Source of the DNA: Elephas maximus indicus
Taxonomy: Eukaryota; Chordata; Mammalia; Proboscidea; Elephantidae
Direction: 5' to 3'
DNA: 64,000 nt
Assembly: GCF_024166365.1 (NCBI RefSeq)
Contig: NC_064820.1
Span: 141,256,001-141,320,000 of the forward strand
Part shown: positions 11,669 to 25,483 of the stretch, in pieces
Numbering within the stretch: the first letter of the stretch is position 1
How the letters are laid out: each line of letters begins with the position of its first letter
Position numbers and translations under genes: made by a program
The notes under the pieces: model-generated
Told to the model about the DNA's origin: nothing
Seen by the model: the letters and a program-made list of their open reading frames with translations, nothing else
Databases searched by the model: none

Positions 11669-13576
11669 ATGCATGTAATGATACTCTAAATTGTTTATTT
11701 TTTTTCAATAAAAAAATGAGGTATAGGTTATTTTCTTGAGAAATTGCAGAATTCTACTTTTCCACTTTTGACTTTCCATTGGTCCTTTAATTCTTCTCTG
11801 CTTATCCTCTCTAGTTTCTATTCACATTGGCAGCTCAACTTTTAGTCCACCTAAATAAGTCCGTTGAGATACAGTTGCTTAGGAAAGCTGAAGACTTACT
11901 ATGACACAGGAAACAAAACAAAACAACAGTCATTTATTTCTCAGTCTTGCCCACTATGAGCCCTTGGAAGACAAGGATCCTGTCTTTGCATTCCGATCTT
12001 AACTTCTGGCACATTCAACTGCTGAGTAAATATTTGGCTGATAATCCAAGAGTGAAAAATACTTGAACTACATAATTTCTCACTCTCTCTAAATTCCTTT
12101 CCAATTCTTTAGTCCTAATTTTTTTCTCTGAGCGTCCTTATCTGTTTTTCTTGCTTAATTATTCATTTATAGCACTTTTTGGGATTTTTTCCTATATCTT
12201 TTTTTTTTATTTCCTTCCTTTTCTCTGTTTTCTTTTCCATTTCAAAATAAATACATAGACTTCTGATTTCAAATAACACTCAATTAGCAACCTCTGATGT
12301 AGACTTTCCCATTCCCCCACAAATATCTTCTTGGAGATAGAGAGGAAATTTTACATCTGTACTAAAAGTAAAGATGAACAGACAACTTATTATAGTAAAG
12401 AAATATCATTTGAGAAGAAAACTAGCAGTGACTCATCCATGATTTAAGTGATTTGATGTTGATGAGGAGAATCATGACAACCAAAATTAAACACTTCCAC
12501 CAACTAGCATGTAATGTTTGTTGAACCTCAGGAAACCCGGAAAATGGTCATTACAGTTACCATCTGGATCCAATAAACTCTGCAGATTTTTATATTTTTC
12601 AGTCATTTTACAAAAATTTACAGAGGTTAACAATAAAGAAATAGTGAAAAAAAACTTTATTAGAAATGTCAATAGGAATATAAATATAGCAACACTTTTT
12701 ATATCAAATAAATTTTGAGCAGTGACATCATAAAAGGTAAAAAAATATGTTCTGTTAGCAAAACTTGGAGATCCAAGTTCTGCTGTAAAATACTGCATGA
12801 TACATATTTCCTTTACATTCTTAAAATGTATTATCCATGCAGTGGTTCTTAAGTTTGGAGAAAATTCCTGTAGAATTTCATTTAAATAAGCAAATTTACC
12901 TTCGTTAGAGTCTAGACTGTTGCTCTCTGCCTTTTAGAACATCTTTCTGTATCAATTTTCTTCTCTGGACATTTGGTCGAAATTGAAAATTTTCAAATTC
13001 TCAGTTGTATTCAATGAAAGCGAAAAACAAATTATAATGGTGTCTCAAGTTTTCTTTTATACCCTTTTGAAAAATAATACAATACTTTGGACAATGCAAT
13101 AAGAAAAATAGGAAGGTCGTTGTATCATCCTTCTAAGTTATTCAGTCATGTTTTCTATTTTCTTACTTTAATTATTTTTGGAATCATTTGTGATAATTGA
13201 TGAGTAATGAACATTAGTAACAAATAATCTTTAGGACGATGAATAGCAAAATATAGGAAAAAATATAATCACTAAGGTTCCATGACGTAGCTCATATATA
13301 AAGATTCCAGTGGATCTGTATGGCAATGGCAAGAGTGAATGTGTTTTATTCTATTTCTAAAAATAAGCAAATTTCTCTTTGAAAAAGCTTTATGTAGAGA
13401 TAAAAGTCATGAAATATTAATTCTTACAAATAGAACTGTTCAAAAAGAAACTCAGGATCTAAAATTGGGTCTGATGAATTCTGTTGGTACGGTGAGGACT
13501 AGTATATGCCAGCAAATTGTTAAATATTGTCTGTTGAATTACTCAATTGTGTGTGATTTAGAATAATAGTAGGGTG
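11669..13576. other. AT-rich non-coding DNA, no gene seen
   Basis: No gene or well-supported repeat. The open frame on the minus strand at 12487-12798 has a hydrophobic stretch typical of poly-T/AT translation and no recognised domain. Confidence 0.5.
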
Positions 13577-13692
13577 GTCCTATTATGGTTCATCTTACAG
13601 GTGAGAAAACTGAGGCTTTACTGAGAGTCTAAGTAGAAATGCTATGCAAAATTCTCAGCTAGTAAATGGCAGAGCCTAGTTGACTGTAAAGT
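13577..13692 (-). mobile_element. MIR SINE fragment
   Basis: The plus strand shows CTTACAGGTGAGAAAACTGA, then GGCTTTACTGAGAG and GCTAGTAAATGGCAGAGCC. This is the reverse complement of the MIR core and 3' region. Confidence 0.65.
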
Positions 13693-14640
13693 GCTGCCTT
13701 CTCCCCCCCCCCCATTTTTAATACTGGTCTATATTGCTCCCCGAAACAGGAATACCAACTGCCTAAAAGACTTTAAAAAAAAAAAAAAAAGGCCTTCCTG
13801 ATCTTACTGCCTGACCATGGGCTCAAAGACTAACAATTAGTGGGAGTAAGATGACAGGCCAGATGACACTCATCTTTGTACTTCACTTTTTCTGTTCTAT
13901 TCAAAGAAATTAGTCAAGACAGATGTTAAGACAGAGGGAATGAAAAAGGGAGAAGAAAAGAAACTACTAGAAGTGTGCTTTATCACATAAATTATAGTGT
14001 CTACAATGCAATTCTGTAGGCACATTGGAGCCTGGAAGAACTATGGTAGCAATGTGAGCTCTGGATTGTTCTCTATTTTTCTTTTCTATTCTCAGTGAAC
14101 ATGGCCACATTAGAGAATTCATGCTGGACATGAAGAAATAGGTTACAAACCTTGTATATCAATCTGCCTTCTTTCCAACATCTAAGACATTTTTCACCAG
14201 AATTGAGTGTAGAGCTAAGTATTTCATCTCCCTATTGCCAAATATTGGGTATAGGTAGATTCTTTCTCATCCAAATCACAGTAAAAAAATTTAAAACAGC
14301 AACAACAAAATAACCAACCTAAGACCTGAAAATATGGTACAACACAAGAAATAGAAAATATAATCCTGAATATTTCAAGAAAGAGCCTTTAAAAACAGAT
14401 TTTCAATACAGTGCATGATGATATGGCCTCTATTAAATAGAAGCATAAATTATGAAGAAAAATGGTTTTGTAAAATAAAGGATTACAAGGAAACCAAAAT
14501 TGAAGCATAAATAAAGTCCTTATCATAGTTGGTAAAGAGCAAATCTAACATTGCAGAAAATTGAATTCAAGATATGAATAATTTAAAATAGAAATAAAAA
14601 ACAGTGGAGAGATGGAAATGCATAGAGCAGATAATGGAAG
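13693..14640. other. non-coding DNA, no gene seen
   Basis: Holds a C-run (about 13704-13713) and an A-run (about 13773-13790), nothing else recognised. Confidence 0.5.
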
Positions 14641-15094
14641 GTGTAGAGGGTTGAGTGGTGTCCCTCAAAAATATGTCCATTTTCTAGCCTCCAGAAATTC
14701 TGAATGTTACCTTATTTGGAAAAAGAACTTTTGCAGATATATTTAAGTTAAAGATCTTAACCTGAGATGATATCATTCTCCATTATGCAGGTGGGCCTAA
14801 AATCCAAAGACAAGTCTGTTTATTAGAGACACACAGGAGAGAAGGTGCTATAAAGATGGAAGAAGAGACTGGAGTGATGTAGCCACAAGTCAAGGAGCAC
14901 CTGGAGCCACTAAAAGCTGGAAAAGACAAGGAACAGAATCTTGCCTACACCCTTTGGAAAAAGTGTAGCCCTGCCAAAAAAACACCTTGATTTCAGACTT
15001 CCAGCTTCCAGAACTGTGAAAGAATAAATTTCTCTGGTTTTCAGCCACCAAGTTTGTGGCAATTTGTCACAACAGCCACAGGAAACTAATACAG
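14641..15094 (+). mobile_element. MaLR-type LTR (MLT1-like), solitary
   Basis: Begins with GTTGAGTGGTGTCCCTCAAA, continues through CTTATTTGGAAAAAGAAC and a GTGGGCCTAAAATCC stretch, and ends GAATAAATTTCTCTGG, AAGTTTGTGGCAATTTGTCA, GGAAACTAATACA. Layout and ends fit MLT1-type LTRs. Confidence 0.75.
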
Positions 15095-17091
15095 CAGTCA
15101 ACCCTAGATTTCCCTGAAAAAGAAATTCAGGAAAATCACAATTAAAAAAAAGAGCAAATCCACAGCATTCACTAAAAGAAAAACATGCTATTAGCCATTA
15201 CATATGCAGTACCTAGAAAATGCCTAGCAAATCCTAGTCACTCAGTAACATTTGCTGAATGGATGAATCAATGAGAGGTTAATTGAAGAGGACTTTAACC
15301 ACATGTTGCCTACTGGTGGTCTGTAAACCAAATAGTCCCTACAGGTATATTTTATTTAGCATTCACGATGTCATTAAAAAAAATAATAATAATAAACCAA
15401 CATTGAAGATGAATGATTTCACACCTTCTCTTGAAAAAATTAGACCATTTGGGCACAATTAGTTCCCATTTCTGAATGGCAGCTATTTCTTAGGGCAGAC
15501 TGGCAGCTGCCCAGTGTAGATGGTCTGTGTTGTCTCTCAGGTCCCACTTCACTTGTTCACATTACTTGTCTAGACACTAGACACTGAAGTTACTTGAGTT
15601 TGTGACACCTGATTTTCAACAAAGAAAAAGAATCAGCAAATGCACATTGAAATGACTAATAAAAATGCAAGTAGATTATATGAAGAGAAGTTTATGTCTA
15701 GACACAGTCTGGCCAAACAATAAATTACCAAGATCAAGAGTAAATTCTTTCAAGCATCTACATTGAAAATATGGAAAACTTACCAAAGAAGAGAATCTGA
15801 GTAAATTCAGATTTTACTCTTTAACAATAAGTATAAGAAGTTAATTGAGAAATAATTATAGAACATTGGAAGAAATTATGACAATTAATAAAATTTATAC
15901 TCCAATTATTTTTCTAAAGGTAACATTCTTAGGGGACAAAGAACCTTAAAAACATATTATCAACATGTTACTGAAAAATATATACATACAGATACATTCT
16001 GTATTCAGAATGGCCTCAAGAATAGTGAATGCTTTTTTAGGATGAGCTTTGAAACCATTTTAGTATAGAGTTGTGTTAATAATTACTCACATATGGTCAT
16101 GACACTAAGTAGTAATGTTAAAAATAATGTCGAAAACAGAAAATAAATAATGTAAGGTAATAAGCCTAACACATATTCCAAATCCCAAATCCCAGACCAA
16201 CAAAGGTTAAAAAAAGACATGTCACCAGAAAGCCGTGAAAATATGCTCTTATTTTTATATAAAAAGAAGACATTCAGCAGATACCAATTAATTCATGACT
16301 TTGATAATCAAATAAATGAAGATTAAAGTATGCTTTTTGAAAACTTAATTATAAATATCTCACATAAATTAGTAAGAAAACAAAACAACATATAACACTG
16401 GTAACCTTGCCTGCTTCCAAATGAGAAAATTATATGTGTGGAAAATTCATAGAAAGAGAAATATAACTACCTATAACATCACCATAAAACATCCTGCTAC
16501 ACTAATCATGACAAAAGTTACCATTTAATGAGTTCAATAGATATTGTTGGATGCTGTATGTTGCAGTGCCTACTTTGCACCAATGGTTCCCTTCTGCTAG
16601 CTAACCATTTAATTTACCAAACAGACCTACTGGGGTAGTTATTGTTATTCCTACTTTAAAATGGAGATACAGAAATTGCATACTTGATCAACTCACCCAT
16701 CTAGTACTGGGTAACACCAGAATTCAGTCCTCAGGAATATAGGGCTACTCTTTCCACTAAGCAACACGGCAGTTAGCCCTGGATTACCCAATAGATAAAC
16801 TCGGTTTGACTATCCAAACAGAGACTCCACCAAAAATGAGTGGGAAAATGTTCTTGAATGATATTTAAAAAAGAGCTTTGATATGTTCTTTGTGGGGAAA
16901 AAATGCAATTTTGTTAGACTTGCTTACACGTGCTTTATGCTTAGTATTTATATTTTTAAACACATTTCAATGAGTGTGTGTTTTGGGAACGAGGTAAACA
17001 TTTCAGTGCTTTGGGCATAAAAAAAACCTTTACCTAGACCACTGTTTCCTCTAGGTATGGTCAGCAAATAATTTGTGTTCTAATCCCTGGG
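15095..17091. other. AT-rich non-coding DNA with a possible MIR remnant
   Basis: No gene recognised. About 16600-16790 on the plus strand resembles a diverged reverse MIR (AAATGGAGATACAGAAATTG, then AACACCAGAATTCAG). The rest shows nothing. Confidence 0.4.
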
Positions 17092-18226
17092 TTGTTATTG
17101 TTGTTAGGTGCGGTTGAGTCAGCTCTGACTCGTAGTGACCGTATGTACCACAATACGAAACACTGCCCGCTCCTGCACTATCCTCACAATTGTTGTTATG
17201 CTTGAGCGTACTGTTGCAGCCACTGTTTCGATCCATCTCATTGAGGGCCTTCCACTTTTCCGCTGACCCTGTACTTTGCCAAGCATGGTGTTCTTCTCCA
17301 TGGACTGATTCCTCCTGACAACATGTCCAAAGTGTGTAAGACACAGTCTCGCCATCCTTGCTTCTAAGGGGCATCCTGGTTGTACTTCTTCTAAGACAGA
17401 TTTGTTCATTCTTTTGGCAGTCCATGGTATATTCAATATTTCTTCACCAACACCACAACTCAAAGGCATCAGTTCTTCTTCGGTCTTCCTTATTCATTGT
17501 CCAGCTTTCAAATGCATATATGCAATTGAAAACAACATGGCTTGGGTTAGGCTCACCTTAGTCTTCAGGGTGACATCTTTGCTTTTCAGCACTTTAAAGA
17601 GGCTTTTTGCAGCAGATTTGCCCAATGCAATGCCTTTTTTGATTTCTTGACTGCTGCTTCCATGAGCACTGATTGTGGATCCAAGTAAAATGAAATCGTT
17701 GACAACTTTAGTCTTTTCTCCATTTATCACAATGTTCCTTATTGGTCCAGTTGTGAGGATTTTTGTTTTCTTTATTTTGAGGTGTAATCCATACTGAAGG
17801 CTGTGGTCGTTGATCTTCATCATTAAGTCCTTCAAGTCTCTTCACTTTCAGCAAGCAAGGTTGTAACATCTGCATAATACAGGTTGTTAATGAGTCTTCC
17901 TCCAATCTTAATGCCCCATTCTTCTTCATATAGTCCAGCTTCTCAGATTATTTGCTCAGCATACAGATTGATAGGTATGGAGAAATGATACAACCCTGAC
18001 ACATACCTTTCCTGACTTTAAATCACATGTCTGTTAGTTTGTCGTACTGTGGGGGCTTGCTTGTTGCATGCTATGTGATGCTGGAAGCTATGCCACTGGT
18101 ATTCAGATACCATCAGGGTCACCCACAGTGGACAGATTTCAGCTCAGCTTCCAGACTAAGAAAGACTGTGAAGAACACGGCAGTCTCCTGCTGAAAAGTA
18201 TTAGTCAGTGAAAACCTTAAGAATAA
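17092..18226 (-). mobile_element. RTE (BovB-like) LINE, 3' half with inverted 5' end
   Basis: 17092-18008 is the minus-strand 3' half, ending at 17092 with GTTATTGTTGTTAGGTGC. At GACTTTAAATCAC it switches to plus orientation and gives the 5' terminus (ATGTCTGTTAGTTTGTCG) through to CCTTAAGAATAA at about 18225. This is the same architecture as at 346-2186, and the switch falls within a few bases of the same element position. Flanks CTAATCCCTGGG and AATAACCCCTTGGG may be a decayed target duplication. The reverse transcriptase frame is broken (open pieces at 17119-17469 and 17494-17835 minus). Confidence 0.8.
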
Positions 18227-18450
18227 CCCCTTGGGGGAAGTGGTAAAACACAGGTCCTTTTACCCCTCTGCAGGCTTCTTGAATTAAGGTTTCTAGTGGT
18301 GAGGCTTGTAAATTTGGGGGTTTGACACTTTCTTCAAGTGACCTTTATGCATACTAGAATGTGAGAACCATTATTTAGATAAAATATTAAGAAAGCTAAG
18401 CCTCTCTTAACCAAGAATGCCTATTCCAGCCTTCTTATTATTGCTTGTGG

Positions 18451-19452
<1,002 letters not shown>

Positions 19453-19875
19453 TGATTCTAACTCATGGCAAACTTATGTACAACGGAAATGTTGCCTGCT
19501 CCTGCGTCATCCTCATGGTGTTGGCATGTTTGAATTCAGCTTTTCAGCTATTGTGCCAGTCCATCTCACTGGGATGCGTCTCTTCCTTGCTGCCCCTACA
19601 CTTCACCAAATATGATGTCTTCCTCTAGAGACTGATCACTCCTAATAACTTGTCCAAAGCAAGAGAGTCAGACAAATCTATGTTGTGATTCATAAGGTTT
19701 TCATTAGCTAATTTTTGAAAGTAGATCTTCAGGCATTTCTTCCTAGTCTGTCTTAGCCTGGAAGCTCTGCTGAACCCTGTCCACCCTGGTGACCATGCTG
19801 GTATTTAAAATGCCAGTGGCATAGCTTCTAGCATCACAGCAACATGAAAGCCACCACAGTACAACAAAACTGATT
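19453..19875 (-). mobile_element. internally deleted RTE derivative (5' end joined to 3' end)
   Basis: On the minus strand, 19875-19688 is the RTE 5' terminal module, from CAGTTTTGTTGTACTGTGG to AAAACCTTATGAATC. About 19660-19453 is the RTE 3' end, with a GACAAGTTATTAGGAGTG-type stretch and the ACTCATGG box. Both parts have the same orientation and the whole central body, including all protein-coding sequence, is missing. It is more diverged than other copies here, so it is older. Confidence 0.65.
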
Positions 19876-19895
19876 GCTGGGTGGTAGACCCTTTG

Positions 19896-20417
19896 TGGTA
19901 GGCAGCCTCTTAGATAGTTCCCAATGATACCTACCTCCTGTTATTTGCTCCCTTGCATAACCCCCTTCCCTTGAGTATGGCCTAAGCCTAGTGACTTGCT
20001 TCTACCAAATAGAATGTGGCAAAATGATGGAATGTCCCTTCTGAGACTAAATTAACTTAAATCTTGGGTGTGTTGTCTCTCCTCTCTGTTAGATCTTTCT
20101 CCATGGGGAAACCAGCTGCTGTATTGTTAGGCAGACCTATGGAGAGGCACATATGAGTGGATTTGGAGGTAAATCTTCTGAGGCCTGATAACAACCACCC
20201 ATACAAGCGAGCTTGGAATCAGACCCTTCAGCTTCAGGCAAGTCTTGGGATGACTGAAGTCCTGTTGAAAAACTTGACTGCAACTTCATCATGAAGACCT
20301 TGAGCCAGAGGAATCCAGGTAAGCTGCACCCCAATTTCTGACCCACAGAAATTGTGAGATAATAAATACTGTGTTTTAGCTGCTAAATTTAGGGGTAATT
20401 TGTTATGCAATACATAG
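19896..20417 (+). mobile_element. ancient LTR (MaLR/ERVL-like), family not certain
   Basis: Starts TGTGGTAGGCAGCCTCTTAG, continues CCCTTGAGTATGGCC, CTAGTGACTTGCTTCTACC, TAGAATGTGGCAAAATGATG, and ends ACCCACAGAAATTGTGAGAT, AATAAATACTGTG, GGTAATTTGTTATGCAATAC. The AATAAA-like signal and TG start fit an LTR. Confidence 0.6.
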
Positions 20418-21540
20418 CTAGTGCTCCCTAAATGTATAGGACACGTAGAACTGTCCAATAATGTTCTTATGATTCCAGCTCTCTTCACATTCCTCTCTTT
20501 GGATTCATCTCTTGAACTCTCTTCAGGATCCCCCAGTGATCTTTGACTCACATCTGCATTTACGATCAGGACAGTTCCTAGAATAGGTCAGCCAGGACAG
20601 TAACCCTGGTTCCCCCAACTTGGAGAGGAAGGTGAGGTGGCACAGGTTGCTGTTTTTTACCCCTTAACTATAAGAACCATTCAAATTCAATATCAAAATG
20701 TCTGCTTTTAACTACATCCCAAAGGACCTTTGAAAAAAGTCCAACACCGCTGTCATCTTTCTAGAGATTGAGTTATCCAGGCCAGCTGAGTTTATAGAAT
20801 TAGAAATTATTTGAGGGCTATTCACATACAAGTGATAGTTAAAATCAAAAGAAAAGGTATACCTTAAAGTGAGAATGGAGCCTAAAAAAAGTTTGATGTA
20901 GTGTGTGTGGGGGTGGGTAAAAGCACAATAGTTTCTTGTAAAGCTATTCTTCTTGTCACGTAACAGTTCTGTAACATTTCCTAATGCCATCTAAACTGTA
21001 ACATAAATATGCCATGTGAACTTGATTTAGAAAAGCATTATTCCCACAACCTATCTACTTTCCCAGGATATTGAAGAATTTCTTTAGGCAGTCAACCCCC
21101 TAAAGTAATTGCCTAAGATTAAATCTGTTGATGCAGCAATACGATGATATAGAGGGCATGGTGCTATCCCCTAAATTTTCCTTAAACTCACTGAGCTGTG
21201 AAGACTGGGTCGAATGCACTTTGTTGTGGTTTGAACCTCTGCTGGGATTATATGATTAACAGTGTTGTGAAACAACACTGAGGAGAATTCTGGCCAAGAA
21301 TCTCCCTGTGGTATACAGTAGCTAGACAATGACTTTGCCTGCTGATGCCAAGTCAACTAATGCATTCTGTCAAAACTGCTAGTCAAGCTGTTTATTTGAC
21401 ACAGGGGAGAGAAAATGGCCTGAAGATTGTCTGGATTTTGCACTTTACAACTGCTTCTCCCGACACTAGGAAGACAGACTTATTGCAGGAGCTGTGTAAG
21501 TCAACCTTGTGTTCCCTAAGCTAATTGCTTGTGTTAATAG
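20418..21540. other. non-coding DNA, no gene seen
   Basis: No gene or well-supported repeat. Short frames such as 20712-20990 (minus) carry no recognisable domain. Confidence 0.5.
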
Positions 21541-21790
21541 TGTAGTGATGAAAAACATGAGCTCTGAGGTCAGAGTGCCTGGGTCAGGAATCCGGCTCCA
21601 TCATCAACTAGTTCTGTGTCCTTGCCCAAAGTATCTGAATCCCCTGGGTCTCAGTTTCCTCATCGGTAAACGCATATCACAATAGTACTTACCTCCTGGA
21701 GGGGAGGGGATTGTGAAGATAAAGGGGCAAAATATGTAAAAATATCTTAAAACACTGGCACTTAAAATAGCTATGAATATTTTTGCTATT
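21541..21790 (+). mobile_element. MIR SINE
   Basis: Clear MIR order: AACATGAGCTCTGAGGTCAG, GCCTGGGTCAGGAATCC, CTTGCCCAAAGTATCTG, GGTCTCAGTTTCCTCATCGG, and TACTTACCTCCTGGAGG. Confidence 0.8.
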
Positions 21791-21823
21791 GTTTGTATTA
21801 TTAGTAGCTTAATTCTATAAAAT

Positions 21824-24685
21824 GTGTCTGTCAGTTTGTCGTACTGTGGGGACTTGCATGTTGCTGTGATGCTCGAAGCTATACCACCGGTATTCAGATA
21901 CTAGCAGGATCACCCATGGGAGACAGGCTTCAGCTGAGATCCTAGACTAAGACAGACTAGGAAGAAGGACCTGGCAGTCTACTTCTGAAAAGAAATAGCC
22001 AGTGAAAACCTTATGAATAGCAGCGGAACATTGTCCGATATAGTGCTGGAAGATGAGCCCCCAGGTTGGAAGGCACTCAGAAGATGACTGGGAAAGAGCT
22101 GCCTCCTCAAAGTAGAGTCAATCTGAATGATGTGGATGGAGTAAAGCTTTCGGGACCTTTATTTTTGCTGACGTGGCATGACTCAAAATGAGAAGAAACA
22201 GCTGCAAACACCCATTAATAATTGGAACATGGAATGTACAAAGTATGAATCTAGGAAAATTGGAAATCATCAAAAATGAAATGGAATGCATAAAAATCAA
22301 GATCCTAGGCATTAGTGAGCTGAAATGGACTGGTACTGGCCATTTTGAATTGGACAATCATATAGTCTACTATGCTGGGAATGACAACTTGAAGAGGAAT
22401 GATGTTGCATTCATCGTCCAAAAGAATGTTTCAAGATCTATCCTGAAGTAAAATGCTGTCAGTGATAGGATAATATCCATATGCCTACAAGGAAGGCCAG
22501 TTAATACGACTATTATTCAAATTTACTCACCAACCACTACAGCCAAAGAGGAAGAAATAGAAGATTTTTATCAGCTTCTGCAGTCTGAAATTGATCAAAC
22601 ATGCAATCAAGGTGCATTGATAATTACTGGTGATTGGAATGCGAAAGATGGAAACAAAGAAGGGTCAGTAGTTAGAAAATATTGCCCTGGTGATAGAAAC
22701 AATGCCAGAGATCAAATGATAGAATTTTGCAAGACAACAACTTCTTCATTGCAAATACCTTCTTTTACCAACATAAATGGCGACTATACACATGGACCTC
22801 TCCAGATGGAACACACAGAAATCAAACTGACTACATCCGTGGAAAGAGATGATGGAAAAGCTCAGGCCAAGGCCAGGGGCCAACTGTGGAACAGACCGTT
22901 AATTGCTCATATGCAAGTTCAAGCTGAAACTGAAGAAAATCAGAGCAAGTCCATAAGAGCCAAAATATGACCTTGAGTACATCCCACCTGAATTTAGAGA
23001 CCATGTGAAGAATACATTTGATGCATTGAACACTAATGACCAAAGACCAGATGAGTTGTGGAATGACATCAAGGACATCATACATGAAGAAAGCGAGAGT
23101 TCATTGAAAAGACAGGAAAGAAAGAAAGAAAAGACCAAGAAGGATGTCAGAAGAGACTCTGAAACTTGCTCTCAAACGTTGAGCAGCTAAAGCAAAAGGA
23201 AGAAGTGATGAAGTAAAAGAACTGAACAGAAGATTTCAAAGGGTGGATCAAGAAGACAAAGTAAAGTATTATAATGACAAGTACAAAGAGCTGGAGATGG
23301 AAAACCAAAAGGGAAGAACACGCTCGGCATTTCTCAAGCTGAAAGAACTGAAGAAAAAATTCAAGCCTCAAGTTGCAATAGTGAAGGATTCTATTGGGAA
23401 AATATTAAACGACGCAGGAAGCATCAAAAGAAGATAGAAGGAATACACAAAGTCATTATACCAAAAAGAATTAGTCGATGTCCAACCATTTCAAGAGGTG
23501 GCATATGATCAGGAACCGATAGTACTGAAGGAAGATGTCCAAGCTGCTCTGAAGGCACTGGCGAAAAGCAAGGCTCCAGGAATTGACAGAATATCAATTG
23601 AGATGTTTCAACAAACAGATACAGCGCTGGAGGTGCTCACTCGTCTATGCCAAGAAATACGGAAGAGAGCTTCCAGGCCAACTGACTGAAAGAGGTCCAT
23701 ATTTACGCTTATTCCCAAGAAAGGTGATCCAACCAAATGTGGAAATTACAGAAAAATATCATTAACAGCACACGCAAGCAAAATTTTGGTGAAGATTGTT
23801 CAAAAATGGCTGCAGCAGTATATCAACAGGGAACTGCCAGAAATTCAGGCCAGTTTCAGAAGAGGACATGGAACCAAGGATATCATTGCTGATGTCAAAT
23901 GGATCCTGGCTGAAAGCAGAGAATACCAGAAAGATGTTCACCTGTGTTTTATTGACTATGCAAAGGCATTCGATTGTGTGGATCATAACAAATTATGGAT
24001 AACATTGCAAAGAATGGGAATTCCAGAACACTTAATTGTGCTCATGAGGAACCTTTACATAGATCAAGAGGCAGTTGTTTGGACAGAACCAGGGGATACT
24101 GATTGGTTTAAAGTCAGGAAAGGTGTGCATCAGGGTTGTATTCTTTCACCATACCTATTCAGTCTATATGCTGAGCAAATAATCTGAGAAGCTGGACTAT
24201 ATGAAGAAGAACAGGGCATCGGGATTGGAAGAAGACTCATTAACAACCTGTGTTATGCAGATGACACAACCTTACTTGCTGAAAGTGAAGAGGACTTGAA
24301 GCACTTACTAATGAAGATCAAGGACCATAGCCTTCAGTATGGATTGCACCTCAACATAAAGAAAACAAAAATCCTCACAACTGGACCGATGAGCTGCATC
24401 ATGATAAATGGAGAAAAGATCGAAGTTGTCAACAACACTATCAAATTGACAGCAGTAACCCTTAAGAATAGATGAGAAGTTTAGGGGACAGTAAGATTGT
24501 AAGGTAGAGAGTCAGTGAAAAAGAGGAAGATACTCAACAAGACGGATTGACACAGTGGCTGCAACAATGGGCTTAAGCATAACAATGATCATGAGGATTG
24601 CGTTGGACCAGGCTGTGTTTTGTTCTGTTGTACATAGGGTCGCTATGAGTTGGAACCAAGTCGATGGCACCTAACAACAGCAACA
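21824..24685 (+). mobile_element. near-complete RTE (BovB-like) LINE, coding frame broken
   Basis: The 5' end is TGTGTCTGTCAGTTTGTCGT at 21824 and the 3' end GGCACCTAACAACAGCAAC is near 24685. An APE-type endonuclease region follows the 5' UTR: GTWNVQ near 22226, GISELKW near 22310 and ITGDWNAK near 22620. The reverse transcriptase follows, with KAPGIDRIS near 23570, AKAFD near 23960 and YADD at 24254-24265. The YADD catalytic pair and AFD are kept, but the frame is cut by stops and shifts (open pieces at 22188-22451, 22617-22970, 23243-23437, 23498-23689, 23786-24187). About 430 bases of the C-terminal region are missing at about 24435-24515, replaced by about 80 unrelated bases. Confidence 0.88.
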
Positions 24686-24850
24686 AATCCAAATCAATGG
24701 TGGTGTAACGATATGGGTAGAGATAGCAAGAATGGTGGTGATACAACCTGAAGAATGTAACCAGTGTTGTTGAACTGTACATGTAGAAATTGTTGAATGA
24801 ATTCATGTTTTTCTGTGTATATTTTCACCAAAAAATAAAATTTAAGACAA
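24686..24850 (+). other. possible old LINE 3' tail
   Basis: The end TTGAACTGTACATGTAGAAA, then GTGTATATTTTCACC and AAAAAATAAAATTTAAG, resembles an L1-type 3' UTR with a polyadenylation signal. The family is not assigned. Confidence 0.3.
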
Positions 24851-24924
24851 TACAATTGCTAAGAAAAATTTTTTACTAAAGCTTAGTTTGGTTTGGTTTG
24901 TTATTGGTAATTTTATAGAATTGT

Positions 24925-25465
24925 TGTTGTTGTTATTAGGTGCCGTTGAGTCAGTTCCGACTCATAGTGACCCTATGCACAACAGAAGGAAACACTGCCT
25001 GGTCCTGAGCCATCCTTACAGTCGTTGTTACACTTGAGCTCATTATTGTAGCCACTGTGACTCAGCCCTCCTGACAACATGTCCAAAGTATGTAAGACGC
25101 AGTCTCTTCATCCTTGCTTGTAAAGAGCATCCTGGTAGTACTTCTTCCAAGACAGATTTGTTCATTCTTTTGGCAGTCCATGGTATAGTCAATATTCTTC
25201 TCCAACACCACAATTCAAAGGCGTCAACTCTTCTTCGGTCTTCTTTATTCATTGTTCAGCTTTCGCGTGCATATGATGCTATTGAAAATACCATGGCTTG
25301 GGTCAGGCGCACGTTAATCTTCAGGGTGACATCTTTGCTCTTCAACACTTTGAAGAGGTCCTTTGCAGCAGATTTACCCAATGCAATGTGTCTTTTCATT
25401 TTTTGACTGCCGCTTCCATGGCTGTTGATTGTGGATCCAAGTAAAATGAAATCCTTCGATTTGAT
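24925..25465 (-). mobile_element. RTE (BovB-like) LINE, 5'-truncated 3' fragment
   Basis: Minus-strand 3' end: the GTTGTTGTTATTAGGTGCCG terminus lies at about 24925. The region up to GTAAAATGAAATCCTT at about 25455 matches the last part of the RTE. A gap of about 70 bases near 25065 is missing compared with 17260-17310. Confidence 0.85.
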
Positions 25466-25483
25466 AGTAGTTATGTTTTAATT

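Noticed and set aside
12487..12798. 103-codon minus-strand frame with a hydrophobic stretch
   Set aside because: The hydrophobic part comes from AT-rich sequence; no signal or family motif is convincing.
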